A stretch of DNA of 9,332 nucleotides from Zoogloeaceae bacterium. GTDB lineage: Bacteria; Pseudomonadota; Gammaproteobacteria; Burkholderiales; Rhodocyclaceae. Under the pieces are notes generated by a model. It did not search any database. It saw only the letters and a program-made list of their open reading frames with translations, and had not been told where the DNA came from. The position numbers and the translations under genes are program-made. The DNA is taken from positions 1 through 9,332 of the forward strand of contig JAITJU010000166.1 of NCBI GenBank assembly GCA_031278735.1, read 5' to 3'. Numbering within the stretch: position 1 is the stretch's first letter; every line of letters begins with the position of its first letter. Below, piece by piece: positions 1 to 6,853 of this stretch.

Positions 1-412
1 CAAGCGTGCCGACAATGCCGACCGCCGCCAGCGAGGCGTCCATGCGCCGCGCCCGTTCCAGGCGTCCGTCCTGCGTCGTCTTCAGTGCGGCCAGCAATTC
101 CGGATGCGCGGCGTCGAAGCCCAGGCCGACGATGTGTATGGATTGTCCCTGCCATTCGACGGAAATTTCCACGCCGCTGATGAACGTGATGGCTTCCGCC
201 GCCGCCTGCCGCCGCGCTTCGGCAAGTCCCGCCACGCTGTCATGATCCGTCAATGCCAGCGCGTCCACGCCGCGCGCCTTGGCGCGCCGAACCACGGCTT
301 CCGGCGAAAGAAGGCCGTCCGAAGCCGTGGAATGCGCATGTAAATCAAAACACGAAGGAAGCGAAGCCGACACGAAAAAAAGAAGAGCAATGAAAGTCCG
401 CGAGTTTAACAT
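1..412 (-). CDS. PHP-domain phosphoesterase, RNase AM / nucleoside 3',5'-bisphosphate phosphatase-like (partial)
   Basis: The gene runs off the left edge; the first 137 codons are visible. The PHP metal-binding signatures are clear: DLHAHSTASDG at residues 23-33, LTDHDS at 54-59, GVEIS at 80-84 and a further His in SIHIVG near residue 93. This pattern matches the E. coli YciV (RNase AM) / Chromobacterium CV1693 type, which cleaves 3',5'-bisphosphate nucleotides or trims short RNA ends in the cytoplasm. The start is uncertain. ATG at 412 has a weak AGAGA sequence seven bases upstream and adds a hydrophobic stretch of about 22 residues before the PHP core. GTG at 373 would give a more usual N-terminus but has no visible ribosome binding site. 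The gene begins 49 bases after the xerC stop on the same strand and is probably co-transcribed with it. Other PHP phosphoesterases remain possible because the C-terminal part is not visible. Confidence 0.85.
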   Translation of the reverse strand, partial: MLNSRTFIALLFFVSASLPSCFDLHAHSTASDGLLSPEAVVRRAKARGVDALALTDHDSVAGLAEARRQAAAEAITFISGVEISVEWQGQSIHIVGLGFDAAHPELLAALKTTQDGRLERARRMDASLAAVGIVGTL

Positions 413-461
413 CAGGGATTCTCTGCCAGACAGCGCGGGCGGCTTGCGAAAGGAAAGAGAA

Positions 462-1415
462 TTACGCCTTGTCCGCTTTCGTCCTGGCGCTTCGGAGCCT
501 TGCCCGCGGGTGCGCCTGGTCGTAAATTTTGCTCAGATGCTGAAAATCCAGATGGGTATAGACCTGGGTGGAGGCAATGCTGCTGTGCCCCAGCATTTCC
601 TGCACGGCGCGCAGATCGCCGGAAGATTGCAGCAAATGCGAGGCAAAGGAATGGCGCAGCATGTGCGGATGCACGGGCATGGAAAATCCGGTTTCCTTCG
701 CCCGGCGCTCCAGGCGTTTTTGTATCATCCGCACACTGATGCGCCTTCCCTGGCGACTGACGAACAATGCGGCTTCTTCCGGCGCGGCCAGACTGGCGCG
801 CGCGGCCACCCAGGCGGCAATCGCTGCTCGCGCCTTGCCGCCGACCGGCACGATGCGGGTTTTGTTGCGCTTGCCCGTGACGCGAATTTCGCCGCTGTCG
901 CGGAGGCTCTCCAGCGCGTCGAGGTTCAGGCCGTCAAGTTCGGAAAGGCGCAGGCCGGAAGAATAAAACAATTCGAACATCGCCTGATCGCGCAAGGCGA
1001 GCAGGGTGTTTTCCGCGCGGTCTCCGGCGTCGGCGGCGGTGGCGGCGCCCAGAAGACCGGCGCTTTCTTCCACGGAAAGCGCGTCCGGCAGGCGATGGGG
1101 CGATTTGGGCGCGCGCAGGGTGAGGCAGGGATTGTGCGTTGCCTTGCCTTCTCGTTGCAGCCAGCGGAAAAACCCGCGCCATGCCGACAGCAGCCGCGCC
1201 AGCGAACGCCCGGAAAGCCCCTTGCCGTGCAACAGGGCGATCTGGCGGCGGATGCTGGCGGCATCGAGGCGGGCAAACGGCTGTTCCCCCGCCAGGTCGG
1301 CAAGCCGCCCCAGATCACGGGCGTACGCGGAAAGCGTGTGCGCCGACTGGCGGCGCTGCTCGGCAAGCCAGGCCAGATATTCCGCCGTCTGTTCGGCGTT
1401 GGCGGGCGTATTCAT
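462..1415 (-). CDS. xerC: Tyrosine recombinase XerC
   Basis: This 317-residue site-specific tyrosine recombinase is expected to act with XerD at dif to resolve chromosome dimers at division. Residues 1-100 form the SAM-like core-binding domain, with conserved stretches such as LSAYARDLGRL and LSAWRGFFRWL. The catalytic domain follows, and all six expected residues are visible: R156 (SGLRLSEL), K182 (TGKRNK), H251 and R254 (HMLRHSFASH), H277 (LGHSS) and the nucleophile Y286 (VYTHLD). Length is normal for Xer proteins. I prefer XerC over XerD because of its place directly behind dapF and DUF484, the same order as dapF-yigA-xerC in E. coli. The start lies six bases after the DUF484 stop with no convincing Shine-Dalgarno sequence, so translation is probably coupled. 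Codon use is GC-rich like its neighbours, and nothing suggests it is a phage or integron integrase. Confidence 0.95.
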   Translation of the reverse strand: MNTPANAEQTAEYLAWLAEQRRQSAHTLSAYARDLGRLADLAGEQPFARLDAASIRRQIALLHGKGLSGRSLARLLSAWRGFFRWLQREGKATHNPCLTLRAPKSPHRLPDALSVEESAGLLGAATAADAGDRAENTLLALRDQAMFELFYSSGLRLSELDGLNLDALESLRDSGEIRVTGKRNKTRIVPVGGKARAAIAAWVAARASLAAPEEAALFVSRQGRRISVRMIQKRLERRAKETGFSMPVHPHMLRHSFASHLLQSSGDLRAVQEMLGHSSIASTQVYTHLDFQHLSKIYDQAHPRARLRSARTKADKA

Positions 1416-1421
1416 GGGGAT

Positions 1422-2102
1422 TTACAGCGCGCTATGGGTCACGCGCCCCAGCGCGGCGGAGATGATTTCGCCCAGACGTTCCAGATACAGCGTACCCATG
1501 CCGTTGTAGAAACGTTCGGCGTCCTCGCTGCCCAGCGCCAACAGGCCAATGGCGCCGCCGCCGTTCCTCAGGGCGACCAGCGCCTGCGAGCGAATGTGCG
1601 GGGCATAGGCGCCGAACCAGGCCGACGTTGCCACGCCCGTCGCATCTCCCAAATTGGCGCTTGCGCCGCAGTAGGGTTTTTCCAGACGCTCGGCAAAATC
1701 CTGCAAATCGGCGCTCACCGCCGCGAATTCCGGCAGGTCGACCGCCTCTCCCGGCCTGCGCCACAGACGCAGGGCGACGCGCGGAATGGCAAAGTCATCG
1801 CGCAGGTGCAGGTTGATGAGATGCAGCGCCGCCGGAAACGTCTCGACGGCCGCCAATCCCACGGACAGACGGTGCATTTTTTCGCTGATCACGTCATTTT
1901 CTTCCCCGAAGGTCAGCAGCTCGCTCAAGCGATGTTCCAGCCTGCGGTTCTTGTCGCGCAGCGTCAGCATCTGCCGTTCACTCAACGAAATGGCGCGCCC
2001 GCCATGCGGATGCGGCACAAAAATCTCCGCCAGCCTGTCCGCGCATTGTTCGAAAAATTGCGGCGTCGCCTCCAGATATTCCATGATCTCTTCTGTCTTC
2101 AT
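1422..2102 (-). CDS. DUF484 family protein (YigA-like)
   Basis: This 226-residue protein has the DUF484 layout. A short N-terminal helix region is followed by the family signature HPHGGRAISLSERQ (residues 31-44), then a charged, probably coiled-coil stretch to about residue 70 (LRDKNRRLEHRLSEL), then a GAF-like domain from about 80 to 215. The family has no established biochemical role; it is known mainly for sitting between dapF and xerC in many beta- and gammaproteobacteria, as here. It may bind a small ligand through the GAF-like fold, but no binding residues can be assigned from sequence alone. Its ATG overlaps the dapF stop codon (ATGA), and a GGAGA ribosome binding site lies within the end of dapF nine bases upstream, which supports this start. 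It ends six bases before xerC. Confidence 0.9.
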   Translation of the reverse strand: MKTEEIMEYLEATPQFFEQCADRLAEIFVPHPHGGRAISLSERQMLTLRDKNRRLEHRLSELLTFGEENDVISEKMHRLSVGLAAVETFPAALHLINLHLRDDFAIPRVALRLWRRPGEAVDLPEFAAVSADLQDFAERLEKPYCGASANLGDATGVATSAWFGAYAPHIRSQALVALRNGGGAIGLLALGSEDAERFYNGMGTLYLERLGEIISAALGRVTHSAL

Positions 2103-2932
2103 AACTCGATTTCTCCGCTAAAAACCGTTACAGCCGGGCCGGTCATCCACACCGGATGTCCCGCGCCTTCCCAGCGTATGGCGAGAAGGCCGCCGCGGGT
2201 GGAAACCTCAACCGCCGCATCCAGCAAGCCCTGGCGGATGCCCGCGACCGCCGCCGCGCAAGCGCCCGTGCCGCATGCCAGGGTTTCCCCCGCGCCGCGC
2301 TCGAATACCCGCAGCCGGATATGCCCGCGATCCCGCACCGCCAGAAAGCCCGCGTTCGCGCCCTGGGGAAAGCGCGGATGCTTCGCCAGCAGCGGTCCCT
2401 GCGTCGCCACGGGCGCGGCGTCCGCGTCCGCCACCACCTGCACGACATGCGGGTTGCCCATGGAGAGCGCGCTGACCGTGAGCGTAACGTCCGCCAGCGC
2501 CAGCGGGTAGGTCAGAGCTTCCGCGTCGGCCAGGAAGGGAATGTCCGCGGGCGCGAAACGCGGCGCGCCCATGTCGACCGTTACCTGTCCATCCGTTTCC
2601 AGCCTTGGCGTGATGACGCCGCCTTGCGTTTGCACCCGGATTTCCCGCTTGTCCGTAAGCCCGTTTTCATGAACGAAGCGGGCAAAGCAGCGCGCGCCAT
2701 TGCCGCATTGTTCCACCTCGCCGCCGTCGGCATTGAAGATGCGATAGCAAAAATCCGCATCCGCCCGCGCGCTCGCTTCCACCAGCAACACCTGATCGCA
2801 GCCCACGCCAAAATGCCGATCCGCCAGAAAACGCGCCCGCTCCGGCGTCAGGTCGACGCGCTGACGCACGCCGTCGATCACGACAAAATCATTGCCCAGT
2901 CCCTGCATTTTGGAAAACCGGAGCATGGTCAT
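2099..2932 (-). CDS. dapF: Diaminopimelate epimerase
   Basis: DapF interconverts LL- and meso-diaminopimelate, the last step before lysine and the source of the meso-DAP used in peptidoglycan. The protein is 277 residues, normal for the family, and made of two similar halves each carrying one catalytic cysteine: C76 in EQCGNGARCF and C220 in TLACGTGACA. Other signatures are GLGNDFVVID near residue 11, MGNPHVV at 158-164 and ERGAGET at 211-217. The given start adds Met-Thr before the more typical MLRFSKMQGLGNDF. A GAGGG ribosome binding site lies four bases before ATG 2932 and ten before ATG 2926, so the second start is about equally likely and agrees better with known DapF N-termini. It ends in an ATGA overlap with the DUF484 gene and follows the CYTH gene after 16 bases. 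It is a cytoplasmic housekeeping enzyme with no sign of damage. Confidence 0.96.
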   Translation of the reverse strand: MTMLRFSKMQGLGNDFVVIDGVRQRVDLTPERARFLADRHFGVGCDQVLLVEASARADADFCYRIFNADGGEVEQCGNGARCFARFVHENGLTDKREIRVQTQGGVITPRLETDGQVTVDMGAPRFAPADIPFLADAEALTYPLALADVTLTVSALSMGNPHVVQVVADADAAPVATQGPLLAKHPRFPQGANAGFLAVRDRGHIRLRVFERGAGETLACGTGACAAAVAGIRQGLLDAAVEVSTRGGLLAIRWEGAGHPVWMTGPAVTVFSGEIEL

Positions 2933-2948
2933 CGTTCCCTCGCGCCTT

Positions 2949-3602
2949 TTACGAAAGCCCCGATTTTAACGCATGCGCCGCCCGCGCTTCATTCGCTTCC
3001 CGATAGGCCGCCGCCAGCAAGGCATAACCGCGCGCCGCCTTGCTGGGAGAAAAGGGATATAACGGCAAAGCCTCCGCAAGCGTTTTCGCAAGCGACAGAA
3101 TATCCGCTTCCCGTCCCGCCAGAAGTTCCAGCTCCACTTCGCGGATCGGCGCTCGCCGCCCGCCGGCGCGGATGTATCCCAGATCCAGCGCCAGCTCGAC
3201 GCGGCTGTCTCCTTGCGGCAAATCCCAGCTCTGGCGAATGAAATCCATGCGGAAAAGAGGCGACAGACGCGGCGCCAATCGTTGCAGGAGACGCCGCGTC
3301 CGCAAGTCGTCGATGCGCGAAAAATCCAGCGTGTCCGGCGGACAGGGATATTCCCATTCCTGCCGCCGCGAAAGCCCATTCACGCATTCCCCTTCCGTCT
3401 TGAGCGTCAGATAGACGCTATCCTCCACCGCGCGCCGCCGCAGGGCCATGCCCCGCCGCCGCAAGTCCTGTTCCGGCGTGTCCAGATAAAGATTCCGCAG
3501 GCAGCGTTTGCGCTCCCGCGCGCCGACAAGCAGGGGCAAGCGCCGTAATCGGGGCGCCAGCCGCACCGGCAGGGCAAGTTTGATTTCCAGTTCGTATGGC
3601 AT
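2949..3602 (-). CDS. Stand-alone CYTH domain protein (triphosphate tunnel metalloenzyme)
   Basis: This 217-residue protein carries the CYTH/TTM signature ExExK at its N-terminus (E4, E6, K8 in YELEIKLAL). Paired charged residues expected to line the tunnel follow: YLDT at 39-42, basic residues around 48-57, YLTLKT at 64-69, QEWEY near 81-85, VELALDLG at 135-142, EVELEL at 155-160 and SKAARGY at 187-193. Proteins of this fold hydrolyse inorganic triphosphate or organic triphosphates (YgiF, ThTPase) or act as class IV adenylate cyclases; sequence alone does not separate these, but triphosphatase is the commonest bacterial activity. There is no CHAD domain, unlike E. coli YgiF. The ATG at 3602 is the first gene of the leftward block, with a weak GAGTG seven bases upstream. 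The unusual last ~15 residues are Ala-rich and probably not structural. Confidence 0.85.
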   Translation of the reverse strand: MPYELEIKLALPVRLAPRLRRLPLLVGARERKRCLRNLYLDTPEQDLRRRGMALRRRAVEDSVYLTLKTEGECVNGLSRRQEWEYPCPPDTLDFSRIDDLRTRRLLQRLAPRLSPLFRMDFIRQSWDLPQGDSRVELALDLGYIRAGGRRAPIREVELELLAGREADILSLAKTLAEALPLYPFSPSKAARGYALLAAAYREANEARAAHALKSGLS

Positions 3603-3660
3603 GAAAGATCACTCGTTTTTCCGTGTAAGCAGGCGCAAAAAAATCGCAAGACAGCGAGAC

Positions 3661-3689
3661 AGGATAGACGCGCGAAATCTTATCCGCAA
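3661..3689 (-). promoter_or_regulatory. Candidate sigma70-type promoter for the leftward CYTH-dapF-xerC block
   Basis: Read on the minus strand, TTGCGG (3684-3689) and TATCCT (3661-3666) are separated by exactly 17 bases. The -10 matches the consensus at four of six positions and the -35 at three of six. It would give a leader of about 50 bases before the CYTH start codon. The match is weak and found by eye, so other positions are possible. Confidence 0.25.
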
Positions 3690-3770
3690 CGCCGCGCGGC
3701 CATTGCCGCGCCGAAGTTTTTTCCTGAACCCGGCTTGCCCGGCGCAAGATTCGAGACGCCAGACACGACG

Positions 3771-3784
3771 CGCGGCGCGCCGCG
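3771..3784. repeat. 14-bp perfect GC palindrome
   Basis: The sequence CGCGGCGCGCCGCG is its own reverse complement over all 14 bases and contains an 8-base GGCGCGCC core. It lies just upstream of the rightward candidate promoter. It could be a protein site or simply a consequence of local high GC. There is no following T-run in either direction, so it does not look like an intrinsic terminator. Confidence 0.6.
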
Positions 3785-3785
3785 A

Positions 3786-3813
3786 CTGACGAAATCGCCT
3801 GTTTGTGTAAAAA
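3786..3813 (+). promoter_or_regulatory. Candidate promoter for the rightward glycan cluster
   Basis: CTGACG (3786-3791) and TAAAAA (3808-3813) are separated by 16 bases; each matches the sigma70 consensus at four of six positions. Shifting the -10 by one base gives AAAAAT with a 17-base spacer. Transcription would start near 3820, leaving a leader of about 40 bases before the FkbM start at 3860. The -10 lies in the loop of an inverted repeat (3798-3828). Support is by position and eye only. Confidence 0.3.
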
Positions 3814-3828
3814 TGCTCACATGACAGG
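3798..3828. repeat. Imperfect inverted repeat over the candidate rightward -10 element
   Basis: Arms CCTGT (3798-3802) and ACAGG (3824-3828) are perfect complements. Inside them a second pair, GTG (3805-3807) and CAC (3818-3820), also matches, with a two-versus-three base mismatch between. The central ten bases include the TAAAAA proposed as the -10. This arrangement is what an operator for a dimeric repressor could look like, but the total of eight paired positions is modest and may be chance. Confidence 0.35.
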
Positions 3829-3859
3829 TTGTTCCTGAATTCTCCGACGGGAAATTTTC

Positions 3860-4969
3860 ATGAAACACAAATTCGCGGAACTTGTCGCGGCGGCGGCAAA
3901 CCAAACGCCTTGCGCGCTGGAAGGCGACGCCGTGCTGATCTACGGCGCCGGCAACAAGGGATGGGAAGTGCTGCGGTTTCTGGAGGCGCGGGGATATGCC
4001 GTTTCCGGCTTTCTGGATACCCACGCCAAACCCGGCCAGCATCTTGAGGGAATCCCTGTGCGCACACTGGAAGACTGGCTGCGCGACAATGCTTCGCCCG
4101 CCTCCCATTCCGTCGTGATCGCCGTCCACAACTATCTGGCGGACATCGTTCCCCTCCAGCAGTCCCTCAAGGACAAGGGGTTTCGGCAGGCGCTCAATAT
4201 CGTCGAGTTTTACAACGTCTTTCCCGGCGCATTGCCGGACCACTACTGGCTGACCGGCAAAAACAGTTACGCGGCGTTCGGCGCGGCGTTGGACCGGCTC
4301 GATTCCCTGCTGGCGGACGCCTTGAGCCGACAATGGCTGGAAGCCGTCGCGCGTTTCCGTCTGTCCGGCGATCATGCCCTGCTTTTGCCGCCCGCGTTGA
4401 ATGACCAGTACTGTCCCCGTGATTTGCCGGAATGGACGCGCCCTTTGCGCCTGATCGACTGCGGCGCGTTTGATGGCGATACGCTGGAATGCCTCAAGCG
4501 AAGCGGATACGATTTTGAATGCGTTGCCGCCTTCGAGCCGGACATGGAAAATTTCCGCAAACTCGCGCAGGCGGCGGGCGGCTACGGCAACGTGGTTTGC
4601 CTGCCCTGCGCGGTGGGCGCAAAAACAGGCCCCGTTTATTTCTCCGCGGAAGCCAACATGAGCAGCCGCGTCTCCGCCTCCGGGGGGGGCGGCTTCGCCC
4701 AATGCGTCGCGCTCGACGAGGCGTTGCCCGGCTTTCGTCCCAATCTCATCAAAATGGACATCGAAGGCGCGGAACTGGACGCGCTGCGCGGGGCGCGGCG
4801 CATGATCGAAAAACACCGTCCCGGTCTTGCCGTCAGTCTTTACCATACGCCGGGGCATTTATGGCAAATCCCGCTCATGCTGCATGACTGGAATCCGGAT
4901 TATCGGTTTTACCTCCGCGGTCACGCGCAGAACACCTTTGATCTCGTCCTGTACGCCTTTCCCCGATAA
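3860..4969 (+). CDS. FkbM family methyltransferase with N-terminal Rossmann-like domain
   Basis: This 369-residue protein has two parts. Residues 23-120 resemble a nucleotide-binding Rossmann-type domain, with the glycine motif LIYGAGNKG at 26-34 and the next strand VSGFLDT, as in the N-terminal domains of sugar-modifying enzymes. Residues about 195-369 are a SAM-dependent FkbM methyltransferase: LIDCGAFDGDTLE at 198-210 (SAM motif I), AFEPD at 224-228 and KMDIEGAELDAL at 298-309. FkbM enzymes O-methylate sugars, polyketides or other hydroxylated products, and are common in O-antigen, capsule and flagellin-glycan clusters. The target here is probably a sugar of the encoded glycan. It is the first gene of the rightward unit and ends nine bases before the ThDP enzyme gene. 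A run of eight G at 4682-4689 encodes Gly275-278 and could be unstable. The start ATG 3860 follows a GGGA sequence at modest spacing. Confidence 0.88.
   Translation: MKHKFAELVAAAANQTPCALEGDAVLIYGAGNKGWEVLRFLEARGYAVSGFLDTHAKPGQHLEGIPVRTLEDWLRDNASPASHSVVIAVHNYLADIVPLQQSLKDKGFRQALNIVEFYNVFPGALPDHYWLTGKNSYAAFGAALDRLDSLLADALSRQWLEAVARFRLSGDHALLLPPALNDQYCPRDLPEWTRPLRLIDCGAFDGDTLECLKRSGYDFECVAAFEPDMENFRKLAQAAGGYGNVVCLPCAVGAKTGPVYFSAEANMSSRVSASGGGGFAQCVALDEALPGFRPNLIKMDIEGAELDALRGARRMIEKHRPGLAVSLYHTPGHLWQIPLMLHDWNPDYRFYLRGHAQNTFDLVLYAFPR
4682..4689 (+). repeat. G8 homopolymer tract within the FkbM gene
   Basis: Eight consecutive G residues encode two and two-thirds glycine codons just before the KMDIEG motif. 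Gain of one G would move reading into a frame that stops at 4885-4887 (about 342 residues with an altered C-terminus). Loss of one G would stop at 4803-4805 (about 314 residues). Either change removes the conserved K298/D300 region from the frame, so a slip would very likely inactivate the enzyme. As written, the gene is in frame. Confidence 0.9.
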
Positions 4970-4978
4970 GCCTCCTCC

Positions 4979-6853
4979 ATGACCCAACGTCCCGCCCTTC
5001 GGGTTGCCGAATACATTGCCCAATCCCTTGCCGCGCAAGGGGTTCGCCACGTTTTCCTGCTGACGGGCGGCGGCGCCATGTTCCTGAACGACGCGCTCGG
5101 CCACCAGCCCGGCATCGAACTGATCTGCAATCACCACGAGCAGGCGTCGGCCATGGCCGCGGAAGCCTACGCCCGAATCAGCGGCGCGGCGGGCGTCATC
5201 AACGTCACTACCGGCCCCGGCGGCATCAATGCCCTGAATGGCGTATTCGGCGCCTGGACGGATTCCATTCCCATGCTCATCCTTTCCGGACAGGTGAAGC
5301 GCGAAACCTCCCTGCGTCACACGGGCATTGCAAACTTGCGTCAATTGGGCGATCAGGAAGCGGACATCGTGGCGCTGGCGCGCCCCATCTGCAAATATGT
5401 CGCCTTCGTCGACGCGCCGGAACGGATTCGCCTCGAACTCGAAAAGGCGCTGTATCTGGCCACGCATGGCCGTCCCGGCCCCTGCTGGCTGGATATTCCC
5501 ATTGACGTGCAATCGGCCGCGATTGACCCTGACGCGCTGCCCGGATTCACGCCCGCCGACATCGAGCAGACCCCGGCGCCGACGGATGCCCAAATCGAAA
5601 ACTGGCGCCGGGAAATCCTGGATCGCCTGAGCCGGGCGCAACGTCCGGTCATCCTGGCGGGCAGCGGCATCCGCGCCGCGAACGCCCTGGACGTGTTCGA
5701 AAGGGTAATCCGCAAACTGGCCATCCCCGTCGTTACCGCCTGGACGCACGACCTGATCGCCAGCGACGATCCCCTGTTCTGCGGACGGCCAGGCGCCATC
5801 GGCACGCGCGCCGGCAATTTCAGCGTGCAGAACGCCGATTTCCTGCTGGCGGTCGGCAGCCGCCTGAACATCCGCCAGGTGAGCTACAACTGGGATTCCT
5901 TCGCCCGTCACGCCTACAAGGTCTGGGTAGACGTCGATCCGGCGGAACTCGCCAAGCCTTTTGTGCGCGCCGATCTCCCCATTTGTTGCGACGCGCGCGT
6001 TTTTCTGGAAACGCTGGAACGCCTCCTGCCCGACGCGCCGCCGCCCGGGGCGCATACGGAGTGGCTCGCCTGGTGCCGCGAACGGGAGAATCTTTACCCG
6101 ACCGTTTTGCCGCGCCAGCGCGAATACAAGGGCAAAATCAACCCGTACCACTTCGTCGAAACCCTGTTCGAGCTTCTGGAAGCCGACGACATCGTCGCCT
6201 GCGCCAATGCCGCCGCCTGCATCGTGCCCTTCCAGGCCGCTCGCCTGAAACGCGGAATGCGCCTGTTTTCCAACTCCGGTTCCGCCTCGATGGGCTATGA
6301 CCTGCCGGCGGCCATCGGCGCGTATTACGGCGCCCTGGCCGCGCGCGGAAAACAGCGGCGCGTTATCTGTCTGGCGGGCGACGGCAGCATCATGCTCAAT
6401 TTGCAGGAATTGCAGACCATCGCGCACCATCGTCTGCCCATCAAGATTTTTGTCTTCAACAATCGGGGCTATCTTTCCATCCGCAGCTCGCAGGCCAATT
6501 TTTTTGGCCGCCTGACGGGAGAAGGACCGGATTCCGGCGTTTCGTTTCCCGATTTCGTCACGCTGGGCGCCGCGTTTGGCATCTTTTCCCGGAGAATACA
6601 GGAAAAGGACTTTGCCGCCCGCATCGCGGAAATTCTCGTCGCCGACGGCCCCGCGCTGATCGATGTCGTCCTCGATGAAACACAGGGCTTCGAGCCGCGC
6701 ATGTCTTCCCGGCAATTGCCGGATGGCCGCATCATTTCCCCGGCGCTGGAAGACATGTATCCTTTCCTGGATGCAAAAGAACTGGCGCGAAATATGCTCC
6801 AGACCTCCCCGGAACACCCGGAACATACTCCTCAAGAAAGCATTTTGCCATGA
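4979..6853 (+). CDS. Thiamine-diphosphate-dependent enzyme, acetolactate synthase (IlvB)-like
   Basis: This 624-residue protein has the three-domain layout of the acetolactate synthase/pyruvate oxidase group. The N-terminal pyrimidine-binding domain carries the ThDP-activating glutamate E54 in NHHEQASAMAAEAYAR, followed by TTGPGG (77-82) and RPGPCWLDIPIDVQ (165-178). A central Rossmann-like domain spans about 205-350. The C-terminal diphosphate-binding domain has GDGS at 467-470 and NN at 494-495, the usual Mg/ThDP motif. Such enzymes decarboxylate pyruvate or another 2-keto acid and transfer the resulting C2 unit. Placement in a glycan cluster, coupled by ATGA overlap to a NeuB homologue and with no ilvN/ilvH regulatory subunit, argues against branched-chain amino-acid synthesis. 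YerE-type C2 branching of a keto-sugar is one precedent, but the substrate here is unknown. The start lies nine bases after the FkbM stop; no Shine-Dalgarno sequence is evident (GCCTCCTCC precedes ATG), so translation may be coupled. Confidence 0.9.
   Translation: MTQRPALRVAEYIAQSLAAQGVRHVFLLTGGGAMFLNDALGHQPGIELICNHHEQASAMAAEAYARISGAAGVINVTTGPGGINALNGVFGAWTDSIPMLILSGQVKRETSLRHTGIANLRQLGDQEADIVALARPICKYVAFVDAPERIRLELEKALYLATHGRPGPCWLDIPIDVQSAAIDPDALPGFTPADIEQTPAPTDAQIENWRREILDRLSRAQRPVILAGSGIRAANALDVFERVIRKLAIPVVTAWTHDLIASDDPLFCGRPGAIGTRAGNFSVQNADFLLAVGSRLNIRQVSYNWDSFARHAYKVWVDVDPAELAKPFVRADLPICCDARVFLETLERLLPDAPPPGAHTEWLAWCRERENLYPTVLPRQREYKGKINPYHFVETLFELLEADDIVACANAAACIVPFQAARLKRGMRLFSNSGSASMGYDLPAAIGAYYGALAARGKQRRVICLAGDGSIMLNLQELQTIAHHRLPIKIFVFNNRGYLSIRSSQANFFGRLTGEGPDSGVSFPDFVTLGAAFGIFSRRIQEKDFAARIAEILVADGPALIDVVLDETQGFEPRMSSRQLPDGRIISPALEDMYPFLDAKELARNMLQTSPEHPEHTPQESILP

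Larger units (their letters stand above)
3603..3859. promoter_or_regulatory. Divergent intergenic region between the housekeeping block and the glycan cluster
   Basis: This is the only sizeable non-coding stretch in the window and it separates two divergent transcription units, so promoters for both must lie here or within the flanking genes. I see no credible small gene or RNA in it. Open frames crossing it are extensions of antisense shadows of the neighbouring genes. It contains runs of A on the plus strand (3639-3645 region), a GC-rich palindrome and an inverted repeat near the right end. Individual promoter guesses are listed separately with low confidence. Confidence 0.7.

Noticed and set aside
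279..2510. A 743-codon plus-strand open frame opposite xerC, the DUF484 gene and the first part of dapF reading
   Set aside because: The three minus-strand genes have clear family motifs, while this frame shows none, spans their boundaries and is rich in Arg, Gly, Ala and Gln, as expected of antisense frames in high-GC DNA.
3771..3784. The GC palindrome as an intrinsic terminator
   Set aside because: There is no T-run after it on either strand, and both flanking genes diverge from this region, so no transcript needs to end here.
3680..4858. A 392-codon minus-strand open frame opposite FkbM and crossing the intergenic region
   Set aside because: It has no family motif and conflicts with a well-supported plus-strand gene.
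4859..6835. A 658-codon minus-strand open frame opposite the ThDP enzyme
   Set aside because: It mirrors nearly the whole of a gene with clear catalytic motifs, has no recognisable domain and shows antisense composition. High GC at third codon positions keeps such frames open.
4979..6853. Assignment as housekeeping acetolactate synthase IlvB
   Set aside because: There is no regulatory subunit gene or other ilv gene beside it, it is coupled to a NeuB homologue, and the unit is otherwise devoted to glycan synthesis. The fold assignment stands but the amino-acid role is not supported.
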